A DNA stretch of 12,696 nucleotides from Hyphomicrobiales bacterium (GTDB lineage Bacteria; Pseudomonadota; Alphaproteobacteria; Rhizobiales; Aestuariivirgaceae). The stretch is from the NCBI GenBank assembly GCA_027030295.1, contig JALVFB010000112.1:1-12696 (forward strand). The letters are read 5' to 3'. Below, one piece after another: positions 1 to 6,274 of this stretch (within the stretch, counting starts at the first letter, position 1; the number at the start of each line of letters is the position of its first letter). Made by a program: the position numbers and the translations under genes. The notes under the pieces were generated by a model. That model made no database searches. It saw nothing but the letters and a program-made list of their open reading frames with translations, and had not been told where the DNA came from.

Positions 1-123
1 TCTGCAATCTCCTGGAGCGGCGCTGCCGCACAAAGAAGTAAAAACTGCCGAGCAGTCGGCCATTGCAGGCATATCCCGCCCAGCCTATGATCAACCAGTC
101 AACCAGAGATTGGAGGGGCGGTC

Positions 124-375
124 GTGTCGGTGATTACCGTCGGAGCGTTCGAGGCGAAGACGAAGCTTTCCGAGTTGCTCAGGCGCGTGGAGCAGGGAGA
201 CGAGGTCATCATCACCCGCCATGGCAAGCCCGTCGCCCGCCTGCTGCCGCATCACCAGAAAAGATACTCCCCCAAGGAGGCCGAGGCGGCGCTGAAAAGA
301 TTGCGTGAATTGCGCAAGGGAGTTCGGTTGCGCGGAATTGGCTGGAGAGAATTGCGCCGCCGCCGCGCGCAGTGA
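124..375 (+). CDS. Phd/YefM-family antitoxin, apparently without its toxin
   Basis: This is an 83-residue protein of the Phd/YefM type: the DNA-binding, toxin-neutralising half of a type II toxin-antitoxin pair. The fold signature is clear. An opening VITVGAFEAKTKLSELLRRV (residues 3-22) is followed by a turn and the strand pair DEVIITRHGKPVARLLP (26-42). The tail KRLRELRKGVRLRGIGWREL (58-77) resembles the toxin-binding end of antitoxins that partner PIN-domain VapC toxins, so the antitoxin itself looks complete. The GTG start is set by GGAGG at 112-116 with a 7-base spacer. Normally a PIN toxin starts at or just after the antitoxin stop. Here the next codons (GTG at 377) stop after six residues, and no PIN-like sequence follows in any frame before the opposite-strand gene. 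An orphan antitoxin, a decayed pair or a stand-alone regulator are all possible. The family is secure; the role is inferred. Confidence 0.85.
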   Translation: MSVITVGAFEAKTKLSELLRRVEQGDEVIITRHGKPVARLLPHHQKRYSPKEAEAALKRLRELRKGVRLRGIGWRELRRRRAQ

Positions 376-426
376 CGTGAAGGTGTTGCCCGCCTGAGCC
401 TGAGCCTTCGGAGAGCGCCGGCGACG

Positions 427-457
427 AAAAAGGCGCGCGGCCGCCTGTCCGCGCGCC
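427..457 (-). terminator. Rho-independent terminator of the small membrane-protein gene
   Basis: Read on the minus strand, a perfect 9-bp GC stem (GGCGCGCGG / CCGCGCGCC, plus-strand positions 432-440 and 449-457, 8-base loop) is followed directly by TTTTT (427-431). It lies about 40 bases past the stop codon of the minus-strand gene at 498-704. There is no T run on the plus-strand side, so it reads as one-directional. Confidence 0.85.
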
Positions 458-497
458 AGCCTCGCATCCGGACCTTTCCTGACTTCCGCGCCTTCGC

Positions 498-704
498 TCA
501 GGCGCTCTTCGGCTTGCCCCAGCCGGTCTTCTCGATGATCATCTTGGCCACGATCCAGGCGATGGGAATGGCCACCACCGCGCCAATGGCCGTCAGCAAC
601 AACATCGTGGAATTGCTCATCCGCGCCGCCAGGGCGAAAGTCATCATGATGCCCGCCAGCGTGGGACCGGCCAGGATGTAGATCAACAGAAACATCTTCA
701 GCAT
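498..704 (-). CDS. Small two-helix inner-membrane protein, function unknown
   Basis: This is a 68-residue hydrophobic protein. Two membrane helices are evident: about residues 4-27 (MFLLIYILAGPTLAGIMMTF and on) and about 33-55 (TMLLLTAIGAVVAIPIAWIV). A short basic tail, KTGWGKPKSA, follows and is probably cytoplasmic. Starting at 704 puts GGGAG seven bases upstream of the ATG and drops an upstream extension that is arginine-rich and unlike a membrane protein. Small proteins of this pattern (MLK.FL..Y.LAG.TLAG) recur in alphaproteobacteria and are sometimes mislabelled CTP synthetase in databases; nothing here resembles that enzyme. The gene stands alone, with a likely promoter upstream (754-784) and its own terminator. 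No function can be assigned. That the gene is real is well supported by start signal, terminator and composition. Confidence 0.8.
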   Translation of the reverse strand: MLKMFLLIYILAGPTLAGIMMTFALAARMSNSTMLLLTAIGAVVAIPIAWIVAKMIIEKTGWGKPKSA

Positions 705-729
705 GGCTGTGCTCCCTACCCTCCGGTTC

Positions 730-746
730 GGCCGGCATGTCCGGCC
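730..746. promoter_or_regulatory. 17-bp perfect dyad in the leader of the small membrane-protein gene
   Basis: GGCCGG (730-735) and CCGGCC (741-746) form a perfect 6-bp inverted repeat around 5 bases. It lies between the candidate -10 at 754-759 and the start codon at 704 of the minus-strand gene. It could be an operator or an mRNA leader hairpin. The sequence shows only the symmetry. Confidence 0.3.
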
Positions 747-753
747 ACCAATA

Positions 754-784
754 GTTATATGGCGCTTGCCGGAAGGGGATGCAA
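754..784 (-). promoter_or_regulatory. Candidate promoter for the small membrane-protein gene
   Basis: On the minus strand there is a TATAAC -10-like box (plus 754-759) within an AT stretch that is unusual for this GC-rich DNA. A TTGCAT -35-like box lies at plus 779-784. The 19-base spacer is longer than ideal, so the -10 is the better-supported half. Position about 50 bases upstream of the start codon fits. Confidence 0.35.
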
Positions 785-929
785 ACTTCCCCCTCCTCCA
801 CATGGGATGAAGATGCGGTTCTTGCCGCCTTGATTTTGGTCAAGCAGGGCTTGCCGCGGCTTGCGACACATGAGCGCAACGGCACGATGCTTGCACGCAT
901 GCGCTGTCGCAAACGGGAGGTGTTGCGCA

Positions 930-2315
930 ATGGCACGGGACGAAACGAACAGGCGAACCTTTCTGGGCGCCATGCTGGGCGTGGCGGCCTCGCCCCTGAT
1001 GGGCATCGGAGAAGCGCAAGGCGCGCGAAGAAAGAAAGATAACGCCTGCGCACGCGCGGTGCCGGCGCACGAACTGGGGCTGCGGCCAGACCCGGTGCTC
1101 GATCAGAGCGCGGCCTTTGCCCGGGCGCTGCGGCGGGCGGCGACGCTGGGCATGCCGCTCAGGCTGCCTGGCGGAGACGTTGTCGTCGGCGATGTGGAGC
1201 TGAATGCGCCGGTGCGCATCGTGGGCGAAGACGACGCCAGGCTCGTATGCGCGCCGGGCGCGCGACGGCTGCTGCGGGTGCGCGGCGCGGAGGCCCGGCT
1301 CGAAGGCGTGCGCGTGAATGGCGCGCGGCAGCGGCCGACGGATCCGCGCGAGGACGCGCTGGGCCTACTTTCCTTCGAGGACATGCGAGCGGTGCGTTTG
1401 CGCGATTGCGTCATCGTGGGCGCCGGAGGAAACGGACTGACGCTGGAGCGCTGCGCCGGCGTGCGGGTGGAGGGCGCCGCCATTCGTCAGGCTGCGGAGG
1501 CGGCCATTTTCGCGCTCGACTGCCGGGACGCGCAGATCGTGCGCAACGACATCGCCGAATGCGGCAATGGCGGCATTCTCGTCTGGCAGTCGGAAAAGCG
1601 CCACGACGGCGCGCTGGTGGCGCTGAACCACATCCGCGACATTCGCGCCGATGCTGGCGGCTCCGGGCAGAACGGCAATGGCGTGAACGTGTTCCGCGCC
1701 GGCGGCGTGCGGGTGGTGGACAACGACATCGCCGGCTGCGCCTTCAGCGCCGTGCGCAACAACTCCGGCGACGAGGTGGTGATCGCCCGCAACCTGTGCC
1801 GCCGCCTGGGCGAGGTGGCGATTTTCGTGGAATTCGCCTTCTTCAAGGCGCTGGTGGCCAGCAACCTGATCGAGGGCGCGGCGGCGGGCATCTCCGTCAC
1901 CAACATGCGCGAAGGCGGGCGCCTGGCCACGGTGACCGGCAACATCGTGCGCGACGTGGCGCCGGTGCGCGGCAACGAAGGCGAGGAAGGTTTCGGCATC
2001 GCCGCGGAGGCCGACACCACGATCACCGGCAACGTTGTGGAACGGGCGGCGAGATACGCCCTGGCGCTGGGGTGGGGGCCCTACTTGCGCAACGTCACGG
2101 CCAGCGGCAACGTCGTGCGCGAGGCCCCGGTGGGCGTGGCCGTTTCGGTGGTGAAGGGCGCTGGATCGGCGGTGATCACGGGGAACACGTTCGAGCACGT
2201 GCGGCGCGCCGTGGTGGGCTATGAGCACACCCGGCGCGTGACCGGCGACCTGGTGGGCGCGCGCAAGCGCCCGCGCAACGTGATGCTGAGCGGCAATGTC
2301 GTGAAGAGAGGTTGA
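930..2315 (+). CDS. Tat-exported parallel beta-helix repeat protein (TIGR03808 type)
   Basis: This is a 461-residue protein with a twin-arginine signal: N-R-R-T-F-L-G at residues 7-13, a hydrophobic segment to about 25, then a basic stretch. It should be exported folded to the periplasm. The rest looks like a right-handed parallel beta-helix, with repeated rungs of the form N-x-[IV] near residues 206, 233, 265, 288, 312, 338, 368, 394, 419 and 456. This matches the alphaproteobacterial family of twin-arginine-translocated repeat proteins (TIGR03808, with TIGR03807 repeats), whose function is unknown. Beta-helices of this kind are common in polysaccharide-acting enzymes, but I can identify no catalytic set. 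The start at 930 is chosen because GGGAGG (915-920) precedes it by 9 bases and the Tat motif then sits at the N-terminus; the frame stays open upstream to 861. The stop is 11 bases from the stop of the convergent kinase gene, with no terminator between. Confidence 0.85.
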   Translation: MARDETNRRTFLGAMLGVAASPLMGIGEAQGARRKKDNACARAVPAHELGLRPDPVLDQSAAFARALRRAATLGMPLRLPGGDVVVGDVELNAPVRIVGEDDARLVCAPGARRLLRVRGAEARLEGVRVNGARQRPTDPREDALGLLSFEDMRAVRLRDCVIVGAGGNGLTLERCAGVRVEGAAIRQAAEAAIFALDCRDAQIVRNDIAECGNGGILVWQSEKRHDGALVALNHIRDIRADAGGSGQNGNGVNVFRAGGVRVVDNDIAGCAFSAVRNNSGDEVVIARNLCRRLGEVAIFVEFAFFKALVASNLIEGAAAGISVTNMREGGRLATVTGNIVRDVAPVRGNEGEEGFGIAAEADTTITGNVVERAARYALALGWGPYLRNVTASGNVVREAPVGVAVSVVKGAGSAVITGNTFEHVRRAVVGYEHTRRVTGDLVGARKRPRNVMLSGNVVKRG

Positions 2316-2326
2316 ACGCCGCGGAC

Positions 2327-3745
2327 TCAGCGGGGCAACATGATTTCCACCCGCAGGCCGCCAAGCGGCGATTCCGCCAGCCGCATGCGCCCCCCATGGC
2401 CGTGCACGATGTCCCGCGCGATGGAAAGCCCCAGTCCGGTGCCGGCGGCGTCCAGATTGCGCGCATCGTCCAGCCGCACGAAGGGGCGAAACACCCGCTC
2501 GCGCTGCTCTTCCGGGATGCCCGGACCATCGTCGTCGATGAACAGGCGAATGCGTTCCTGCTCGGGCTTCATCTCCACCCGCACCCTTGATCGCGCATGG
2601 CGCAGGGCGTTTTCCAGCACGTTCACCAATGCCCGCTTCAGCGCCCGCGGCCGCGCCTGCAACCGCACCCCTTGCGCGGGGCAGGGCAGCTCCAGCGTCT
2701 TGCCGCCTGTCTTCAGCCCATCCATCACCTCATGCAGCAGCGCGCACAGGTCGGTTTCGCGCGCCGGTTCGCCATCGGCGCCGCGCATGAACTCCATGTA
2801 GTCGTTCAGCATGTGCTGCATTTCGTCCACGTCGCGCTTCAGCGCCGCCACATGTTCCGGCTCGGCATCCAGCAGCGACAACTCCAGGCGAAAGCGGGTG
2901 AGGATGGTGCGCAGATCGTGCGAAATGCCGGTGAGCATGGCGGTGCGCTGCTCCACATGGCGTTCGATGCGCTGCTTCATGGCCAGAAAGGCCTCCGTCG
3001 CGGCGCGCACCTCCCTGGCGCCGCGCACTCTTGGTTCGACATCCGCCCGCCCCTTGCCGAACGCCTGCATGGCGTCGGCCAGGTCGATGATGGGCGTGAT
3101 CTGCTTGCGCAGGAAGGCGATGGCGATGGAGATGACCAGCAGGGAGGCCACCACCAGCCACAACAGCAGCAAATGGGTGGAGGAGGCATAGACCCGGTCC
3201 TTGCGGGTATGGAACCGGAACACGAGATCGTCATCCATCAGGATGCGCACATCGACATGATCGGGGGCGCTGGTGTCCACCCAGAAGGGCCTGCCGGGCG
3301 CGAAACGGCTCACATACTTGGAAAGGCGGTAATGCAGGATGGAAAACCACGGCCTTCGTTGCACCGGCGGCAGGGCGCCATGCTCGATGGAAAAGCCCAG
3401 CTTCAGGCTGGATTCCACCATTTTTTGCAACTCGTCGAGAGCCTGCGGCGTCTTCGGCGAACGCTCATACAGCTGCACGATGAGGCCGATGTCGCGTCCG
3501 AAACTCTTCGACAGACGCTTGGTGACCTCCTCCCAGTAACGATCCAGCAGAATGCCGGTGATCACCAGCATCAGGATGACCACGGGCACCACCACGATGA
3601 GCAGGGCGCGCCGGTAGAGATCCTCCGGCAGGTGGCGCTCCAGAAAACGGTTGAACCGCCACCACAGCAGCGGCCAGCCGCCCGAGGGACGCGGCGGATG
3701 CGGCGGCGGAGGCATCCCGTTTTCCGCCTTTCCTCCGGCGCTCAT
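2327..3745 (-). CDS. EnvZ-like membrane sensor histidine kinase
   Basis: This is a 472-residue kinase, last gene of the petP-petR-kinase operon. It should phosphorylate the upstream response regulator. There is a proline-rich cytoplasmic N-terminus, a membrane helix at about 46-67, a periplasmic sensor region at about 68-190 with no recognised ligand domain, a second helix at about 192-212, and HAMP to about 265. The H-box is SHDLRTILTRF with phospho-acceptor His276. The N-box is LVNVLENALRH (373-383, Asn379), the G1 box DDDGPGI (404-410), an FxPF motif near 419-422, and G2 GTGLGLSIA (435-443). All ATP-lid elements are intact, so it should be active. The residue after HDLRT is Ile instead of the usual Pro; I believe related alphaproteobacterial kinases share this. 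The ATG overlaps the regulator's TGA (ATGA, 3742-3745), so translation is probably coupled. A much longer open frame upstream is antisense-style noise over the regulator gene. Confidence 0.93.
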   Translation of the reverse strand: MSAGGKAENGMPPPPHPPRPSGGWPLLWWRFNRFLERHLPEDLYRRALLIVVVPVVILMLVITGILLDRYWEEVTKRLSKSFGRDIGLIVQLYERSPKTPQALDELQKMVESSLKLGFSIEHGALPPVQRRPWFSILHYRLSKYVSRFAPGRPFWVDTSAPDHVDVRILMDDDLVFRFHTRKDRVYASSTHLLLLWLVVASLLVISIAIAFLRKQITPIIDLADAMQAFGKGRADVEPRVRGAREVRAATEAFLAMKQRIERHVEQRTAMLTGISHDLRTILTRFRLELSLLDAEPEHVAALKRDVDEMQHMLNDYMEFMRGADGEPARETDLCALLHEVMDGLKTGGKTLELPCPAQGVRLQARPRALKRALVNVLENALRHARSRVRVEMKPEQERIRLFIDDDGPGIPEEQRERVFRPFVRLDDARNLDAAGTGLGLSIARDIVHGHGGRMRLAESPLGGLRVEIMLPR

Positions 3746-4455
3746 GGCTGTTCCGCTCCCTGGCAGGGAGTGGCCGCCAGCATGTAGCCGCGGCCACGCA
3801 CGGTGCGGATGAAGGCCGGTCGCGCCGGATCGGCCTCCAGCTTGCGGCGCAGGCGCGCTATTTCCACGTCCACCGACCGGGGCGATCCACCACCGGCCGG
3901 CGCCAGCAATGTCTCGCGCGAAACCGGCTCGCCGGCCTGCTGCGCCAGCAGCCGCAGCAATTCGCGTTCGCGGCCCGTCAGCCGCACCAGCCGCTCCTCT
4001 TCGCGCAACTCGCCGGTGGCGGTGTCCAGCACATAGGGGCCGAAGCACACCTTCTCGCCATTGCCGGCGGCGGGAATTTCCGGGCGCCGGCGCAACAGGG
4101 CGCGCAGGCGCAGCAGCAGCTCCTCCGGCTCGAAGGGCTTGGCCATGTAGTCATCCGACCCCGCCGCCAGACCGGCGATGCGGTCGGGGGCCTCGCCCAG
4201 CGCCGAGAGCAGCAGGATGGGCACGTCGGAGCGAATGGCGCGCAGGCTCCTGGTCAGCGACAGGCCGTCCTCGCCGGGCATCATGATGTCCAGCACCAGC
4301 GCGTCGAAGGCCAGCGCCCGCATCCGCGCGCGGGCCTCCGCGGCGGAGCCTGCGGTGCTGACGCGAAAGCCGTTGCGCCGCAGATAGCTGCCAAGCAGGT
4401 CGCGAATGCGGGTGTCGTCATCCACGATCAGCACATGCGGGGCGTTTTCCTCCAT
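3742..4455 (-). CDS. petR: OmpR-family response regulator, PetR-like
   Basis: This is a 237-residue two-domain regulator. The receiver (about 7-118) has the acidic pocket D12-D13-D14, phosphorylation site Asp56 in LVLDIMMPGEDG, the Ser84 switch position and Lys106 in AKPF. The C-terminal winged helix (about 140-232) has the OmpR pattern LTGRERELLRLLAQQAGEPV, then SVDVEIARLRRKLE and the wing IRTVRGRGYML. Phosphorylation by the downstream kinase should control DNA binding. It lies between a PetP-like MarR gene and the kinase, the arrangement known for petP-petR of Rhodobacter capsulatus, where petR is needed for photosynthetic and respiratory growth. The symbol rests on that context and general resemblance. 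I start at 4455, with GAGGG about 5 bases upstream. A second ATG at 4467 overlaps the MarR stop as ATGA and would add four residues (MRAG), but its GGAGG is almost adjacent. Confidence 0.88.
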   Translation of the reverse strand: MEENAPHVLIVDDDTRIRDLLGSYLRRNGFRVSTAGSAAEARARMRALAFDALVLDIMMPGEDGLSLTRSLRAIRSDVPILLLSALGEAPDRIAGLAAGSDDYMAKPFEPEELLLRLRALLRRRPEIPAAGNGEKVCFGPYVLDTATGELREEERLVRLTGRERELLRLLAQQAGEPVSRETLLAPAGGGSPRSVDVEIARLRRKLEADPARPAFIRTVRGRGYMLAATPCQGAEQP

Positions 4456-4463
4456 GCCTGCCC

Positions 4464-4994
4464 TCATTCCTCCGCATCCGCTCCCGCTCCCAGGCCGCAC
4501 AACGCCACCACCCGTTGGCGCTCCTTCGGATCCACCAGCCCCAGCAGGGTTTCCGCGAAAGTTTTGCGCGCATCCGGACCGGCCCGCTTCAGCGCCATGG
4601 CGACGCGGGCGATTTGCGGCACCTCCAGGCGCTCCAGCAGCTCCCTGCCCTTCGGCGTCAGATGCAGCAGGCGCTGGCGGCGGTCGGAGGCGCCCTCCTC
4701 CTGCATCACGTAGCCGCGGTCGATCAACTCGCGCAGCACCCGGCCCAGGCTCTGCTTGGTGATGCGCAGGATGGCCAGCAATTCCGACACGCGCAAGCCC
4801 GGATGGCGGCCAATGAAGTGCAGGATGCGATGATGGGCGCGGCCGAAGCCCAGCTCGGCCAGCATGGCGTCCGGCTCGGCGATGAAATCGCGGTAGGCGA
4901 AGAACAACAGCTCCATGAGCGCGAGAATTTCCTCCCGCGCATCATCAGATGGCGTGGCAAGCTGGCGTTGATGTTTCGAGGCCGGAGCGTCCAT
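4464..4994 (-). CDS. petP: MarR-family transcriptional regulator, PetP-like
   Basis: This is a 176-residue winged-helix regulator and first gene of the operon with the response regulator and kinase. The block ELLFFAYRDFIAEPDAMLAE (28-47), then LGFGRAHHRILHF (48-60), is characteristic of the alphaproteobacterial PetP group. The DNA-binding domain follows: LRVSELLAILRI (67-78), recognition helix TKQSLGRVLRELI (79-91), and a wing with GASDRRQRLLHLTPKG (101-116). It is divergent from the aminotransferase gene with a 128-base gap, so it may control that promoter and its own. Start choice: 4994 has only a weak GGGA upstream. The in-frame ATG at 5042 would add 16 residues but has no ribosome-binding site and lies in the AT-rich promoter segment. 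Family certain; petP symbol moderately sure. Confidence 0.85.
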   Translation of the reverse strand: MDAPASKHQRQLATPSDDAREEILALMELLFFAYRDFIAEPDAMLAELGFGRAHHRILHFIGRHPGLRVSELLAILRITKQSLGRVLRELIDRGYVMQEEGASDRRQRLLHLTPKGRELLERLEVPQIARVAMALKRAGPDARKTFAETLLGLVDPKERQRVVALCGLGAGADAEE

Positions 4995-5031
4995 GACGTC
5001 GTTCCCGTGGTGTTGCCGGAAATACGTCAGC

Positions 5032-5064
5032 CATATTGACATATTTTTTCGCGCTTGTAATGTC
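5032..5064 (+). promoter_or_regulatory. Candidate ilvE promoter in the petP-ilvE divergent gap
   Basis: A perfect TTGACA (-35) at 5036-5041 sits in the only AT-rich stretch of the gap. The -10 is less clear: TGTAAT (5056-5061, 14-base spacer) or TAATGT (5058-5063, 16-base spacer). Overlaid on it are a direct repeat CATATT at 5032-5037 and 5040-5045, and a loose inverted pair GACAT (5038-5042) / ATGTC (5060-5064). Either is a possible binding site for the adjacent MarR protein. The -35 is seen directly; the regulator link is inference. Confidence 0.45.
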
Positions 5065-5084
5065 CTTGCGAAATGCGGCGAAAA

Positions 5085-5103
5085 GCGGGGCCTTCCACCC
5101 CGC
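5085..5103 (+). promoter_or_regulatory. Leader hairpin just upstream of the ilvE ribosome-binding site
   Basis: GCGGGG (5085-5090) pairs perfectly with CCCCGC (5098-5103) around a 7-base loop. It ends 7 bases before GGAGG (5111-5115). It leaves the ribosome-binding site free. No T run follows, so it is not a terminator. Function unknown. Confidence 0.3.
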
Positions 5104-5122
5104 GCGAGAAGGAGGCAGGGCC

Positions 5123-6043
5123 ATGGCCGGCAAGGGTTTCGACCAGCTGGAAGGCGAGATCTGGTATGACGGCGCATTCGTCCCCTGGGCGGATGCGAAG
5201 CTGCACGTGCTGAGCCATGCGCTGCATTATGCCTCCGCGGTGTTCGAGGGCGAACGGGCCTACGAGGGGCGCATCTTCAAGCTGGAGGAGCACACCGACA
5301 GGCTGTTCGAGAGCGCGCGCATCCTGGACATGGAAATCCCCTTCTCCCGCGAGGAAATCAACGAGGCCTGCAAGGCGGCGCTCGAGCGCAACAATCTGAA
5401 GGACGCCTACATCCGCCCCATCGCCTGGCGTGGTTCCGAGCAGATGGGGGTGACGGCGCGCGGGGCGAAAATCCACGTGGCCATCGCCACCTGGCAGTGG
5501 CCGTCCTACTTCGATCCGGAGCTGAAGGAAAAGGGCATTCGCCTGAACATTTCCGAATGGCGCCGGCCCGACCCGCGCACGGCGCCCGCCAAGGCCAAGG
5601 CGGCGGGGCTTTACATGATCTGCACCCTGTCCAAGCACGCGGCGGAGCGCAAGGGCTACACCGATGCGCTGATGCTGGACTGGCGCGGGCGGGTGGCGGA
5701 GGCCACGGGGGCCAACATCTTCTTCGTGGACGGGGAGGGGAAAATCCACACCCCCACGCCCGACTGCTTCCTCGACGGCATCACCCGGCGCACGGTCATC
5801 GAGCTGGCAAAGGCGCGGCAGATCCCGGTCATCGAGCGGGCCATCATGCCAGACGAGCTGGGCGATTTCGAACAGTGTTTCCTCACCGGCACGGCGGCGG
5901 AAGTGACTCCGGTGGGCGAAATTTCCGGCGAACTGGAAGGCGAAGAGAAGGACTTTCGTTTCCAGGTGGGCGACATCACCCGCACGCTGATGGAGGATTA
6001 TGAAAGACTCGTGCGCGGCGGCACGGCGGGTGAAGCTGAATAG
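5123..6043 (+). CDS. ilvE: Branched-chain amino acid aminotransferase (class IV)
   Basis: This is a 306-residue PLP enzyme that interconverts leucine, isoleucine or valine with their 2-oxo acids, using glutamate/2-oxoglutarate; it acts in the cytoplasm. Class IV features are visible. The N-terminus has DGAFVPWADAKLHVLSHALH (16-35) and VFEGERAYEG (40-49). The cofactor lysine is most likely Lys159 in APAKAKAAGLY, and GRVAEATGANIFFV (189-202) carries the cofactor-binding Glu193. CFLDGITRRTVIELA (215-229) and FLTGTAAEVTPVGEI (253-267) complete the active-site loops. Length is normal for IlvE. The ATG at 5123 has GGAGG at 5111-5115, spacer 7; the frame stays open upstream to 5036 through the promoter region. 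It is divergent from petP, an arrangement I recognise from other alphaproteobacteria. D-amino acid or 4-amino-4-deoxychorismate class IV enzymes are less likely given the size and motifs. Confidence 0.93.
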   Translation: MAGKGFDQLEGEIWYDGAFVPWADAKLHVLSHALHYASAVFEGERAYEGRIFKLEEHTDRLFESARILDMEIPFSREEINEACKAALERNNLKDAYIRPIAWRGSEQMGVTARGAKIHVAIATWQWPSYFDPELKEKGIRLNISEWRRPDPRTAPAKAKAAGLYMICTLSKHAAERKGYTDALMLDWRGRVAEATGANIFFVDGEGKIHTPTPDCFLDGITRRTVIELAKARQIPVIERAIMPDELGDFEQCFLTGTAAEVTPVGEISGELEGEEKDFRFQVGDITRTLMEDYERLVRGGTAGEAE

Positions 6044-6274
6044 CGCATGAACGACGCATTCACCCGCCGCTCAGCCCGGATGCGGCAGAAAGGAATCGCA
6101 ATCCGGAAGCGGCGGAGTGCGTCATCAGCGCCAGGAGTTCAACCCCATCCGCCCTCCTGCCACCGGCGCCGGACGTCTCGCCTGCTTCCGGATTGGCCCG
6201 ACCCTTCCGGCCCGCCCCCAATTCATTGGAAGCGGGCCGATCGCATGATCGCATGGAAAAACCGCGCCCCGACC
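6044..6274. repeat. Gene-free convergent gap, left half, with smaller palindromes
   Basis: No gene is supported here. Perfect 12-nt inverted arms CAATCCGGAAGC (6099-6110) and GCTTCCGGATTG (6184-6195) enclose an inner stem CAGGAG/CTCCTG (6132-6137, 6154-6159). An 8-bp stem CGGCCCGC/GCGGGCCG (6208-6215, 6232-6239) encloses CCAAT/ATTGG (6218-6222, 6225-6229). It is followed by a tandem pair GATCGCAT (6239-6246, 6247-6254). The hairpins could end ilvE transcripts, but no T run follows them. Confidence 0.55.

Noticed and set aside
1..39. Possible 3' end of an upstream plus-strand gene (NLLERRCRTKK then TAA at 37-39)
   Set aside because: Only 12 codons are visible and two other frames are also open; nothing identifies it as coding.
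40..60. Hairpin ACTGC/GCAGT (44-48, 52-56) with a T run on the minus strand, resembling a terminator
   Set aside because: The stem is only 5 bp and no minus-strand gene lies just to the right for it to end; it overlaps an alternative stem GCCGA/TCGGC.
376..497. Search for a decayed PIN toxin after the antitoxin
   Set aside because: No frame shows PIN-type acidic motifs; the stretch is mostly the terminator of the opposite-strand gene.
861..929. Upstream start for the Tat-exported protein at 861
   Set aside because: It would bury the twin-arginine motif about 30 residues in behind a cysteine-rich extension; the 930 start has a good ribosome-binding site.
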